64,000 bases of DNA, from assembly GCA_965225625.1 (NCBI GenBank), contig CBDDBH010000026.1:1-64000 (forward strand), written 5' to 3'. The stretch's first letter is position 1. Each line of letters opens with the position of its first letter. The position numbers and the translations under genes were made by a program. Origin of the DNA: CBDDBH01 sp965225625 (GTDB lineage Bacteria > Pseudomonadota > Gammaproteobacteria > JADZEE01). The notes under the pieces were generated by a model. That model was not told the DNA's origin. It saw nothing but the letters and a program-made list of their open reading frames with translations, and did no database searches. Positions 18,337-27,147 of this stretch are shown here, piece after piece.

Positions 18337-18909
18337 ATGATTAAGCCGCGAGCTGGCGACGCACTCATTGTCGTTGATGTACAGAACGATTTCCTGCCGG
18401 GCGGCACGCTAGGGGTTGCGGGTGCCGATGAAATCATCGCGCGTTTGAATGTCTGCATCGCCGAGTTTGTGCGCGCGGGTTTGCCGGTTGTCGCAACGCG
18501 CTGTTGGCATCCTCCTGCTCACTGCTCGTTCCAAGCACAAGGGGGAACATGGCCCGTGCATTGCGTGCAGAACACACCCGGCGCGGCATTCGCTGCCGGC
18601 CTGGCGCTACCCACTGAAGCCATCATTGTGTCCAAGGCGACAACTGCCGACACGGACGCCTATTCCGGGTTTCAAGATACCGATCTGGCAAACATGCTTC
18701 GACGCTTAGGCGTGCGGCGTGTATTCGTCGGTGGCCTGGCAACAGATTACTGCGTGTTGAATACGGTAAAAGACAGCCTGCAGGAGGAATTTGCAGCACT
18801 ATTGATCGAGGACACGGTACGGGCCGTCAACGTAAGGCAAGGTGACGGCGAACGCGCTATCGGCGAGATGCGTGCGTTGGGTGTGGGTACTGTTCAAGCG
18901 GGCAAATGA
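18337..18909 (+). CDS. nicotinamidase-like isochorismatase-fold hydrolase (PncA type)
   Basis: A 190-residue cysteine hydrolase. Catalytic triad candidates are visible: Asp in VVDVQNDFLPGG, Lys in IIVSKATTADTDAYS and Cys in ATDYCVLNT. PncA converts nicotinamide to nicotinate in NAD salvage. The metal site is unusual: the family's DWHP...H block reads CWHPPAHCSF, with Cys where PncA has the metal-binding Asp. It precedes the exporter operon by 3 bp and could be co-transcribed with it. Confidence 0.82.
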   Translation: MIKPRAGDALIVVDVQNDFLPGGTLGVAGADEIIARLNVCIAEFVRAGLPVVATRCWHPPAHCSFQAQGGTWPVHCVQNTPGAAFAAGLALPTEAIIVSKATTADTDAYSGFQDTDLANMLRRLGVRRVFVGGLATDYCVLNTVKDSLQEEFAALLIEDTVRAVNVRQGDGERAIGEMRALGVGTVQAGK

Positions 18910-18912
18910 ATC

Positions 18913-20064
18913 ATGCGGTTTAAGTGGTTTGTAGTCATTGCCAGCGTCGGCGGCGCCGGCCTAGGCCTGTGGACGCTTACCCGGCCTGAGCCGGTCTCGG
19001 TGACGCTGTATTCAGTGAGTTCCGGCAATGTTGAGGCCACGGTCGCCAATACACGTGTCGGAACCGTCAAAGCATGTCGCCGCTCGCGTGTTGCGCCGGC
19101 CACAGGCGGTCAGGTCACTCGAGTAGCTGCCCGCGAAGGCAGCAAAGTAAAGGCGGGCGATCTGCTGTTGGAAGTATGGAACGAAGATCTGAAGGCTGAA
19201 ATACGCCTGGCCAGCAGCGAGGCAATCGCCGCACAAGCACGGCTCGTGCAAGCCTGTGCCCAAGCTGACGGCGCTGAGCGCGAAGCGCAGCGGCTGCGGC
19301 AGCTGAAGGATCGTAAACTCGTTTCCGAAGAAAATGTCGATGTCGCGATCACCGACTCCGATGCTAAACGCGCCGGCTGTAATGCCGCACGCGCTTCCGT
19401 CGAGGTGAGCACAGCACGGGTGGCAGTGGTCAACGCAGCGCTGGAGAAAACGCGGGTGCGTGCACCGTTCGCCGGCATTGTCGCGGAATTGAATGCGGAA
19501 CTGGGTGAGTACGTCACACCGTCGCCGCCTGGTATAGCCACGCTGCCGGCGCTGGACCTGGTTGAGAGCGGTTGCCTGTACATATCGGCACCCATCGACG
19601 AAGTCGACGCACCCGCCATCCAACCCGGCATGTCGGTGTGTGTCACCTTGGATGCATTCCCGGACAAACGTTGTAGCGGATATGTGCGGCGTATTGCGCC
19701 CTATGTATTGGATCTGGAAAAACAAGCCCGCACCGTCGAAGTCGAAGTTGAGTTGAACGACCAGCAGGAATTGAGCGGTTTGTTACCGGGCTACAGCGCC
19801 GATATCGAGATTACACTGGCCGTGCGCGACAATGTTCTGCGGGTACCGACCGAAGCCGTGCTAGAAGGCAACCAGGTTCTGATTTTAGATCCACAGACCA
19901 GGCGTTTGCTGGCACGCAGCTTTCAACCCGGCATCAGCAACTGGAAGTTCACGGAGATCGAATCAGGCCTACAAGCTGGTGAGCAGATTGTAGTTTCGGT
20001 GGGGCGTGAAGGTGTTACTGCGGGTGCTATTGCGAAATCCGATGCGGGCGCCGCGGCACCGTGA
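18913..20064 (+). CDS. MacA/HlyD-like periplasmic adaptor protein
   Basis: A 383-residue membrane-fusion protein with one N-terminal anchor helix (residues 5-22), a split lipoyl domain (ATGGQVTRVAAREGSKVKAG and later VRAPFAGIVAELNAELGE), an alpha-hairpin of about 80 residues between them and beta-barrel/membrane-proximal domains at the C-terminus. It links an inner-membrane MacB-type ABC transporter to an outer-membrane channel; no TolC-like gene is in this window. The next gene's GTG overlaps its stop. Confidence 0.92.
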   Translation: MRFKWFVVIASVGGAGLGLWTLTRPEPVSVTLYSVSSGNVEATVANTRVGTVKACRRSRVAPATGGQVTRVAAREGSKVKAGDLLLEVWNEDLKAEIRLASSEAIAAQARLVQACAQADGAEREAQRLRQLKDRKLVSEENVDVAITDSDAKRAGCNAARASVEVSTARVAVVNAALEKTRVRAPFAGIVAELNAELGEYVTPSPPGIATLPALDLVESGCLYISAPIDEVDAPAIQPGMSVCVTLDAFPDKRCSGYVRRIAPYVLDLEKQARTVEVEVELNDQQELSGLLPGYSADIEITLAVRDNVLRVPTEAVLEGNQVLILDPQTRRLLARSFQPGISNWKFTEIESGLQAGEQIVVSVGREGVTAGAIAKSDAGAAAP

Positions 20065-20735
20065 TACAGCTAGATTCCGTTTCGCGCACCTTTCGATTGG
20101 GTGGCGAAGACGTCCACGCACTCGCTAAGGTCGACATCAGCATCGATGCGGGCGAATACGTTTCTGTCATGGGGCCATCGGGCTCGGGTAAGTCAACCTT
20201 GCTTAACATGGTTGCGCTGCTGGATCAGCCCGACTCGGGCAAGATACTGATTGACAACATCGACGTAAACAAGCTGGCTGATGATGATGTGGCGAAGCTG
20301 CGCGGCGAGAAGATAGGTTTTGTCTTTCAGTTCTTTCATTTAATCAATCGCCTTACCGCAGCACAGAACATCGAGATCCCGTTAGTGCTGGCTGGCATCG
20401 CGCCGGCCAAACGCGAAGCACGCGTCATGGACGCGATTCACGCCTACGGTTTAAGCGATCGCGCCGGGCATCGTCCGGATCAGCTCTCCGGTGGCCAACG
20501 CCAACGTGTCGCTGTCGCGCGGGCCACCATCATGCAACCGGCCATCCTGCTAGCGGACGAACCAACCGGCAATCTCGATCAAGCCTCTGGACGGCAGATC
20601 GTGGAATTGCTGGAAGACTTGAACCATCAGGGCATGACTTTGTTGGTCGTCACTCATGATTTGGCACTCGGCGCTCGGGCCCGGCGCTGTGTGCACATGG
20701 TAGATGGACGCATCGCGCAGGATCGGTCGGCATAG
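20061..20735 (+). CDS. ABC transporter ATPase (MacB/LolD type)
   Basis: A 224-residue nucleotide-binding subunit with Walker A GPSGSGKST, signature LSGGQRQRVAVARA, Walker B ILLADEPTGNLD and the switch His in VVTHD. The subfamily match is to the three-component MacB/LolD ATPases. It begins with GTG inside the adaptor gene's stop (GTGA), indicating translational coupling, and is followed after 2 bp by the first permease. Confidence 0.95.
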   Translation: MIQLDSVSRTFRLGGEDVHALAKVDISIDAGEYVSVMGPSGSGKSTLLNMVALLDQPDSGKILIDNIDVNKLADDDVAKLRGEKIGFVFQFFHLINRLTAAQNIEIPLVLAGIAPAKREARVMDAIHAYGLSDRAGHRPDQLSGGQRQRVAVARATIMQPAILLADEPTGNLDQASGRQIVELLEDLNHQGMTLLVVTHDLALGARARRCVHMVDGRIAQDRSA

Positions 20736-20737
20736 AA

Positions 20738-21943
20738 ATGTACGCTGGCGACGACGTACGCTTTGCGCTTCGCGCTATCATTGGTTACCGCCTGCGCACC
20801 GCGCTGATTTTGGTCGCTATGGCCATTGGTGTGGCCTCGGTGATCGTGTTGAGTGCCTTGGGCGACGGCGCGAGACGCTATGTCACCGGCGAATTCAAGT
20901 CGCTTGGAACCAATCTGCTTATTGTGTTGCCTGGCCGCTCCGAAACCACCGGCGGTGCACCACCGCTGCTGGGGGAAACACCTCGCGATCTCACTATCGA
21001 CGATGCACTAGCATTACAGCGCGCTCGGAGCATCGGTCAGATTGCACCGATCGTCATAGGTTCTGCACCAGTTTCCTGGCAGGGGGCGGAGCGCGAGGTC
21101 ACAATACTCGGCACCACAGCGGCAATGCGCCGTATCCGTCACCTCAAGTTGTCGCAAGGACGATTTTTACCCGCAGGTGATCCACACAAAGCGCAACCCG
21201 TGGCGGTAATGGGCTATAAGCTCAAACAGGAATTGTTCGCTAATCGCTCAGCACTTGGGCAGTGGTTACGGGTTGGGGATCGCCGCTATCGCGTCATCGG
21301 GGTTCTCGAGCAAGGTGGCGTATCCATCGGACTGGATTTCGATGACATGGTTCTCATACCAGTTGCCTCTGCGCACACCCTGTTTGACTCACCGTCTTTA
21401 TTCCGCATTTTCGCCGAAGCCAAAACCGCCGACGCTATGGACCATGCGGCGGATGCAATTCGGAGCATCATTCAACAACGGCACGAAGGAGAAGATGACG
21501 TCACAATAATCAGCCAAGACAACGTCATCGCGACCTTTGACCGAGTTTTAAGCGGACTGACCTATGGCGTTGCCGGGATCGCAGCCATCAGTCTGGCAGT
21601 AGCCGGGATCCTGATCATGAACATCATGCTTGTCGCCGTCGCACAGCGCACCAGTGAGATCGGTTTGCTAAAAGCACTTGGTGCATCGGCACACACAGTT
21701 CGACGTCTGTTCGTTGTTGAAGCAATGCTGTTGTCCGTCCTTGGTGCTGTCGTCGGGGTGGCACTTGGGGTTGGGGGCACGCTGCTTGTCGCACGGCTGT
21801 ATCCCAGTATCCCGATAGCTCCGCCCTGGTGGTCGGTCGCGGCGGCATTTTTCGTCGCCTTAACAACTGGGCTCGTATTTGGGGTAGCACCTGCCATACG
21901 TGCCGCGAAACTCAATCCGGTTGTTGCGCTCAGCCGCAGGTGA
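20738..21943 (+). CDS. ABC transporter permease 1 (MacB/FtsX family)
   Basis: A 401-residue protein with the MacB layout: one N-terminal helix (LRTALILVAMAIGVASVIVL), a periplasmic MacB_PCD domain of about 230 residues, and three C-terminal helices in the FtsX domain, with the coupling segment AQRTSEIGLLKALGAS. It forms the exporter core together with the following permease. Confidence 0.93.
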   Translation: MYAGDDVRFALRAIIGYRLRTALILVAMAIGVASVIVLSALGDGARRYVTGEFKSLGTNLLIVLPGRSETTGGAPPLLGETPRDLTIDDALALQRARSIGQIAPIVIGSAPVSWQGAEREVTILGTTAAMRRIRHLKLSQGRFLPAGDPHKAQPVAVMGYKLKQELFANRSALGQWLRVGDRRYRVIGVLEQGGVSIGLDFDDMVLIPVASAHTLFDSPSLFRIFAEAKTADAMDHAADAIRSIIQQRHEGEDDVTIISQDNVIATFDRVLSGLTYGVAGIAAISLAVAGILIMNIMLVAVAQRTSEIGLLKALGASAHTVRRLFVVEAMLLSVLGAVVGVALGVGGTLLVARLYPSIPIAPPWWSVAAAFFVALTTGLVFGVAPAIRAAKLNPVVALSRR

Positions 21944-21947
21944 CAAA

Positions 21948-23147
21948 GTGTTGGGCCGCGACCTTGTAATGCTTTCATCGAGTTCACTGCTCGCCTATCG
22001 CCTGCGCTCGGCGCTTACCATTTTAGGTATCCTCGTCGGCATCGCCGCGGTCGTGCTTCTGACTTCCATCGGTGAAGGTGTGCGGGTATTTGTGCTCGAC
22101 GAATTCACGCAGTTCGGCACCAACATTCTGGCGATTACTCCAGGCAAAACTGAAACCTTCGGCGCCCCTTCTGCCACCGTCAACACCGTGCGACCGCTGA
22201 CGTTAGATGATGCCGCTGCATTGACAGCCGTCGAGGATGTGTTGGCCGTCGTTCCTGTAGTACAAGGCAACGCTGAAGTCGAATATGGCGCGCGCGCGCG
22301 CCGCAGCATGATAATCGGGGTGGGTGCGGAGGTACCCACTGTCTGGGGTCTACAGGTGCGTTCTGGACGGTTTCTGCCGGCCGATGATTTTCAGTCTGCG
22401 CGACCTTTTGCCGTACTGGGCTCGAAGATGCGCGAAGAACTATTTCGCGACAGAAACCCGCTTGGACAACGCATACGCATCGGCGGCGACCGCTACCGCA
22501 TCATCGGCGTCATGGAACCCAAAGGTCAATTGCTTGGCTTTGATTTGGATGACACGGTTTACGTGCCCGCAAGCAAAGCCATGGAGCTGTTCGATCGCGA
22601 CAGCGTTATGGAGATCGATTTAGCCTATGCCGGGCACGCGAGCGTGGAACGCATCAGCAGTGCCGTATCTCGCTTGATGATCAGCCGTCACGGTCACGAA
22701 GACTTTACGCTGACGACGCAAGATCAGATGCTGGAGATCCTGGACGACGTGCTCAACGTGTTGACCTTGGGCGTGGCTGCGCTCGGCGGCATCTCACTAA
22801 TGGTCGGTGCCGTAGGGATCCTCACCATAATGACAATCGCCGTAGCGGAACGAACGCCGGAAATCGGTTTACTCCGTGCATTAGGCGCAACCGGTCGGCA
22901 AGTGATGTCATTGTTTCTCACCGAGGCCGTGGTACTGGGCGCGGTGGGCGGGCTTGCCGGAATTGCCGTGGCGTTGTCGCTGGTTACTGTGGCCGGCTTA
23001 TTCGTACCGGCGCTGCCGCTGGAGGCTGCGCCGCGCTATCTTGGCGCCGCTTTGTTGTTGTCGATCATGATTGGTTTACTCGCGGGGATCCTGCCGGCGC
23101 TGCGCGCTTCGGCGATGCAACCGCTCGATGCGTTGCGCACGGAATGA
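21948..23147 (+). CDS. ABC transporter permease 2 (MacB/FtsX family)
   Basis: A 399-residue paralogue of the preceding permease with the same one-plus-three helix layout and coupling segment AERTPEIGLLRALGATG. The GTG at 21948 is favoured as start: AGGTG lies five bases before it and overlaps the stop of the upstream gene; an ATG at 21969 is the alternative. Two distinct permeases imply a heterodimeric transporter rather than a MacB homodimer. Confidence 0.92.
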   Translation: MLGRDLVMLSSSSLLAYRLRSALTILGILVGIAAVVLLTSIGEGVRVFVLDEFTQFGTNILAITPGKTETFGAPSATVNTVRPLTLDDAAALTAVEDVLAVVPVVQGNAEVEYGARARRSMIIGVGAEVPTVWGLQVRSGRFLPADDFQSARPFAVLGSKMREELFRDRNPLGQRIRIGGDRYRIIGVMEPKGQLLGFDLDDTVYVPASKAMELFDRDSVMEIDLAYAGHASVERISSAVSRLMISRHGHEDFTLTTQDQMLEILDDVLNVLTLGVAALGGISLMVGAVGILTIMTIAVAERTPEIGLLRALGATGRQVMSLFLTEAVVLGAVGGLAGIAVALSLVTVAGLFVPALPLEAAPRYLGAALLLSIMIGLLAGILPALRASAMQPLDALRTE

Positions 23148-23185
23148 ACGACAACACGGCATAAGTTTGCTGGTCGGCTGACAGT

Positions 23186-23296
23186 GATGTTCCATTGCTA
23201 ACAGATGCTTTTCTGGGTACCGCGGATGACGGACTGGATCTCGGTTTTGCACGACACGAAGATGGTTACCAGGCGGTCTTGAAAGTCAATTTCTGA
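23186..23296 (+). other. short reading-frame remnant, possible end of an outer-membrane protein
   Basis: A 36-codon open stretch ending RHEDGYQAVLKVNF then stop. The terminal Phe and alternating pattern resemble the last strand of an outer-membrane barrel, but there is no start codon of note and a stop lies upstream at 23162. It may be the relic of a deleted gene or chance. Confidence 0.25.
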
Positions 23297-23317
23297 AACA
23301 GTAAGGTGTTCTATCAG

Positions 23318-23339
23318 CAGCCGCGCCCACTTGCGGCTG
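23318..23339. other. 7-bp stem hairpin after the exporter operon
   Basis: CAGCCGC (23318-23324) and GCGGCTG (23333-23339) form a perfect inverted repeat with an 8-base loop. No T run follows, so it is not a clear intrinsic terminator; it may stabilise the 3' end of the exporter mRNA. Confidence 0.35.
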
Positions 23340-23403
23340 ATGCGGAGCGCTCCCCATAATTCAATTACGTGTCACCGAAGCACTGGTCAGCCTGACACTG
23401 GCT

Positions 23404-25002
23404 TTGATATTAGCAATCGCTTTGGTGCTGCCGGATCATCTGATCCAGGCGATCTCGGGTATAAATCGAGCCGTGTACACCCCTGCGGTGTACGGAGCCA
23501 TCTACGTTTTCGCATCGCTAATATTACTGATAAAACCGCTTCGATTTATTCTCGGGGCTCTGGCGCTACTCGGTGTTATGGAGTTGCTGCATTTTTGCTA
23601 TTTGGTCTATTTCGGCGGCGTAATTGATGCCAACGTAATCATGTACGCGCTGGCCGAGCATGCCGATGTGGCAGACGCGGGCATCGCCGTTTCACTGCAT
23701 CTGTTTTACACACCCTTTCTTGTCTTGCTGCCATACGGCGCAGCTTGTTTTTGCATTGCCCGCTACGACTCGGACCGCCTCAAGATACCGCTGGTGGGGG
23801 TGCTGGTGATCTGCATCGTCGCGACCGTACCGTACAAGATAATAAGCAGCGGCAACCCGGTGAAATATTTCCCGATTGACGCGTACCCATCATTCGCGAA
23901 CTCTTATCTGACCGCATCGATGCTCGTTGCCAACCACCTGCCGCATCTAGTCATGACGAGTATGTTTCAAAATTCCTCTGGTGCCTACGCGCGAGTCAGC
24001 GTCGCCGAGACGGGCATGGCCGATGAAATGACGATCGTGTTGGTCATGAGCGAGAGCCTCGCACCGCAGCGTATGTCCCTGTTCGGATTTGAACGACCGA
24101 CAACGCCGATGCTCGAAACCTTGAGCTCCAACCCGATGTTCGTCGCGCACCAAGGTATCGCCGCGGGTGTGGGGACCCTCACCTCGTTTTATTCGTTCTG
24201 GAACGGTGTACGGGATCCGAAGAATCAAGACGAATTTGCCCGTCAGACGACGAACATTTTCCGACTGGCCAAGAACCATGGGTTCCACACTACCTTCATT
24301 TCCTCGCAGGGAAACAATCTATTGCGCGGGGCCGGCACCAGGTTCCTGGATGATCTGATAACCCGGGATTCCGCCGAAAGCGACTACGCCCAGTTCCACG
24401 ACGAAATGCTCCTCAAGCATGCAAAGCAGATCGCACTGGGGGACAGGAATTTGATTGTGCTGCACCAACGCAGTGCGCATGGTCCGTACGCACATAATTA
24501 TCGATACCACGAAGAACTGGCAATCTTCCCTACCACCGGTCTCGGTTACGCCGATTATCAGAGGAATAGCTACGATAACGCCGTGCGCTACAGTGATTAT
24601 ATAATCTATCAGCTGCTGGATTTTTTCCGCAGCACCGTGCAAGGACCTCTATATTTTATCGTTACCTCGGACCATGGTCAGCTCCTGGGCGATAACGCGA
24701 AAGGACTGTTCGGCCACGGCAGACTGGAGTCGGACATTGCCCGCGTTCCCGTACTCTTTTTCATGCCGGGGGGCGATAGACGAATCGTGGAGCGGGTTAA
24801 ACGCCTGCACAACCCCACGCATTTCGAACTGACAGAATTGATCAGCAACTTACTCGGCTATGAAATCACCGATCCCAACGCTGAAGCTGGCGTGTATTAC
24901 GTCAATGGGACGGGTTCTTACGGCCGGCACGGCTACATCAGGGTAATTAAAAGTCCTGAGCCGGGCGGGGCAACGGCTTACAACGTCGTCCCGGCGGGCT
25001 AA
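23404..25002 (+). CDS. EptA-like phosphoethanolamine transferase / sulfatase-fold membrane enzyme
   Basis: Over 530 residues: about five N-terminal helices, then a periplasmic alkaline-phosphatase-superfamily domain. Metal-site motifs visible are VMSESLAPQRMSLFG, VGTLTSFYSFW (candidate nucleophile Thr), RSAHGPYAHNY and TSDHGQLLG. EptA-type enzymes add phosphoethanolamine to lipid A or other envelope glycans. The only start within the open frame is a TTG at 23404 inside the first helix. The frame is open back to 23341, and an ATG at 23340 would join it, as MRSAPIIQLRVTEALV, if one base were removed from the CCCC at 23352-23355. The true N-terminus is therefore probably longer. It overlaps pdxH convergently by 4 bp. 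Confidence 0.82.
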   Translation: MILAIALVLPDHLIQAISGINRAVYTPAVYGAIYVFASLILLIKPLRFILGALALLGVMELLHFCYLVYFGGVIDANVIMYALAEHADVADAGIAVSLHLFYTPFLVLLPYGAACFCIARYDSDRLKIPLVGVLVICIVATVPYKIISSGNPVKYFPIDAYPSFANSYLTASMLVANHLPHLVMTSMFQNSSGAYARVSVAETGMADEMTIVLVMSESLAPQRMSLFGFERPTTPMLETLSSNPMFVAHQGIAAGVGTLTSFYSFWNGVRDPKNQDEFARQTTNIFRLAKNHGFHTTFISSQGNNLLRGAGTRFLDDLITRDSAESDYAQFHDEMLLKHAKQIALGDRNLIVLHQRSAHGPYAHNYRYHEELAIFPTTGLGYADYQRNSYDNAVRYSDYIIYQLLDFFRSTVQGPLYFIVTSDHGQLLGDNAKGLFGHGRLESDIARVPVLFFMPGGDRRIVERVKRLHNPTHFELTELISNLLGYEITDPNAEAGVYYVNGTGSYGRHGYIRVIKSPEPGGATAYNVVPAG

Positions 25003-25667
25003 GGCTGCAAACGTGTCACCGTCCATTCGCCACCCGCATAACCGTCGCCGGTTTCGGTTAGCGTTCGCGTCCACAATCCGCGGTCGTGAGCACGTCCCTC
25101 CGCGCCAACCCATAGTTCGATACGCTCACAATAGATCCGATAGCCTCCCCAGTTCGGCGGGCGCGGCACCGGTAGCTCGGATGCGTCTCCAAACCTATCC
25201 TCGCACTGCGCGAGCCTGTCGAGCAACGCACTGCGCGAACCAATGGCGGCACTTTGATCGCTCGCCCAGGCAGCGATTTGGGCCGGGCGCGGGCGCTTGG
25301 AAAAATACGCATCCGATTCCGTTTCCGGAGAGACGACCACCGGACCCTCAATGCGTACCTGGCGCTGCATCGAATCCCAGTGAAATACGGCTGCCGCATA
25401 AGGCTGCTGTGTTAGTTCGCGTCCTTTGCGACTTTGCCAGTTGGTGTAAAAAACTATATAGCCGGGCTCGGCCGCAAACCCGCGGCACAGCACCATACGC
25501 GCCGAAGGACGACCAGTAGCGTCCACTGTAGCAACACTCATGGCAAGTGGGTTTCTGCGATCTGCGCGTTGTTCCGCTTCGGTGAACCAACGACCCAGAA
25601 TGGCGAACGGCTCAGTCGGTAAAGGATCTGCGAGAGAAGGATCGGAAGGGATGTCTTGATAAAGCAT
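24999..25667 (-). CDS. pdxH: pyridoxamine 5'-phosphate oxidase
   Basis: A 222-residue FMN enzyme that makes pyridoxal phosphate from PNP or PMP. Family blocks are complete: PLAMSVATVDATGRPSARMV, FYTNWQSRKGRELTQQPYAA (FMN phosphate site), RQVRIEGPVV and the C-terminal PxNWGGYRI...EFW-like block PPNWGGYRIYCERIELWVG. The length is normal. It stands alone between a convergent gene and the CoA-transferase operon end. Confidence 0.95.
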   Translation of the reverse strand: MLYQDIPSDPSLADPLPTEPFAILGRWFTEAEQRADRRNPLAMSVATVDATGRPSARMVLCRGFAAEPGYIVFYTNWQSRKGRELTQQPYAAAVFHWDSMQRQVRIEGPVVVSPETESDAYFSKRPRPAQIAAWASDQSAAIGSRSALLDRLAQCEDRFGDASELPVPRPPNWGGYRIYCERIELWVGAEGRAHDRGLWTRTLTETGDGYAGGEWTVTRLQP

Positions 25668-25746
25668 GATCTAGGGTTGGCGTTCAGCGGCGCCCTGCGA
25701 TTTACTCAGTAGTCTGCGTAGCAGGCGTCGCGGGGTGAGCGGCTGC

Positions 25747-26394
25747 TCAGCCGGCTAACGCATCGGCCAGCTTAAACTCGGCTTCGGTTCGCGTGCGGAT
25801 CTCGGTAACGCCGACATCCGGCGCTAATTCTACAAGAGTCAAACCAGTTTGATTAATCTCGAACACACCGAGATCGGTGATAAGGACGTCGACAACGTTG
25901 ACGCCCGTCAACGGCAATGTACATTCCCTCAGCAACTTCGCCGAGCCGTCTTTAGCATTGTGATCCATCAGCACGACGACGCGTTTTACGCCTGCAACCA
26001 GATCCATAGCGCCGCCCATACCCTTGACCATTTTGCCGGGGATCATCCAGTTCGCGAGGTCGCCGTTTTGCGAAACTTGCATGGCGCCGAGTATCGACAG
26101 ATCCATATGTCCGCCACGGATCATCGCGAAACTATCGGCACTGGAAAAATAACTGGTTTGCGCTAATTCTGTGATCGTTTGTTTACCCGCGTTAATGAGA
26201 TCCGGATCGACCTCCTCTTCCAGTGGAAAAGGGCCCATACCCAACATGCCATTTTCGCTTTGTAAGGTAACGTGCATACCCTCGGGTATGTAGTTTGAAA
26301 CCAAGGTCGGAATACCGATGCCCAGATTTACATAAAACCCGTCCTGCAACTCCAACGCCGCGCGTTGTGCGGTTTCCTGTCTCGTCCACGGCAT
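25747..26394 (-). CDS. 3-oxoacid CoA-transferase subunit B
   Basis: A 215-residue beta subunit of a SCOT/PcaJ/AtoA-type CoA transferase. The catalytic Glu sits in LQSENGMLGMGPFP, after the family's LGIGIPTLVSNYIPEG. ATG at 26394 is preferred to the GTG at 26412 because GGGGAG lies six bases before it and the family usually begins at this point. It is the last gene of the operon that begins with nitrile hydratase. The acyl substrate cannot be assigned. Confidence 0.93.
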   Translation of the reverse strand: MPWTRQETAQRAALELQDGFYVNLGIGIPTLVSNYIPEGMHVTLQSENGMLGMGPFPLEEEVDPDLINAGKQTITELAQTSYFSSADSFAMIRGGHMDLSILGAMQVSQNGDLANWMIPGKMVKGMGGAMDLVAGVKRVVVLMDHNAKDGSAKLLRECTLPLTGVNVVDVLITDLGVFEINQTGLTLVELAPDVGVTEIRTRTEAEFKLADALAG

Positions 26395-26408
26395 CGTTCG
26401 CTCCCCGC

Positions 26409-27110
26409 TCACGCGCTCTCGCGAACCGTGCGCTGTTCGATACGTTTTTCGAAATGTTCACCCTTTATTATCCGGTTGACGTGGATCCCCGGGGTATGGA
26501 TGTGGTCAGGATCGAGTTCGCCGATATCGACGACACCCTCAACTTCGGCGATGGTTACTTTGCCGGCAACCGCCATCATCGGATTGAAGTTGCGTGCCGT
26601 CTTGCGATAGATGAGATTCCCCTCCCGGTCCGCGCGCCAGGCTTTGACGATCGAAAGATCAGCCGTAAGGCCCGTTTCCAAAACATATGTTTCACCGTCA
26701 AATTCTTTATGTTCTTTGCCTTCCGCAATTAGCGTGCCCACACCGGTCTTGGTGTAAAAACCAGGAATTCCCGCCCCGCCGGCGCGGATACGCTCCGCCA
26801 GCGTTCCTTGTGGATTGAATTCGAGTTCCAACTCGCCGGCAAGATACTGCTGCTCAAATGTCTTGTTCTCGCCGACGTAGGAGGAAAGCATTTTTTTAAC
26901 TTGGCGTGTTTGCAACAGGATCCCGAGCCCAAAGTCATCGATGCCCGCGTTGTTGCTGATTACGGTCAGATCTTTGGCACCCGAATCGTGGATCGCACGG
27001 ATCAGGTGCTCGGGGATCCCGCATAAGCCGAAGCCACCGGCCATGATGGTTATGCCGTCGGCAATCACTCCGTCGAGAGCCGCGTTAGCGTTCGCGAATT
27101 CTTTGTTCAT
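26409..27110 (-). CDS. 3-oxoacid CoA-transferase subunit A
   Basis: A 233-residue alpha subunit partner of the following gene. The CoA-binding motif IMAGGFGLCGIPEHLI at the N-terminus is diagnostic, as are NNAGIDDFGLGILL and EFDGETYVLETGL. The pair activates a short-chain or 3-oxo acid by CoA transfer. It begins 37 bp after the uncharacterised gene of the nitrile hydratase cluster, on the same strand, so all six genes may share a transcript. Confidence 0.94.
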   Translation of the reverse strand: MNKEFANANAALDGVIADGITIMAGGFGLCGIPEHLIRAIHDSGAKDLTVISNNAGIDDFGLGILLQTRQVKKMLSSYVGENKTFEQQYLAGELELEFNPQGTLAERIRAGGAGIPGFYTKTGVGTLIAEGKEHKEFDGETYVLETGLTADLSIVKAWRADREGNLIYRKTARNFNPMMAVAGKVTIAEVEGVVDIGELDPDHIHTPGIHVNRIIKGEHFEKRIEQRTVRESA

Positions 27111-27147
27111 TGTTTACAGTCCTGGGGTATCTCGCTCTACATTACCG

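Noticed and set aside
24167..24358. Small extra frames inside the EptA-like gene and inside many other genes
   Set aside because: Composition and overlap show them to be shadow frames of the real genes.
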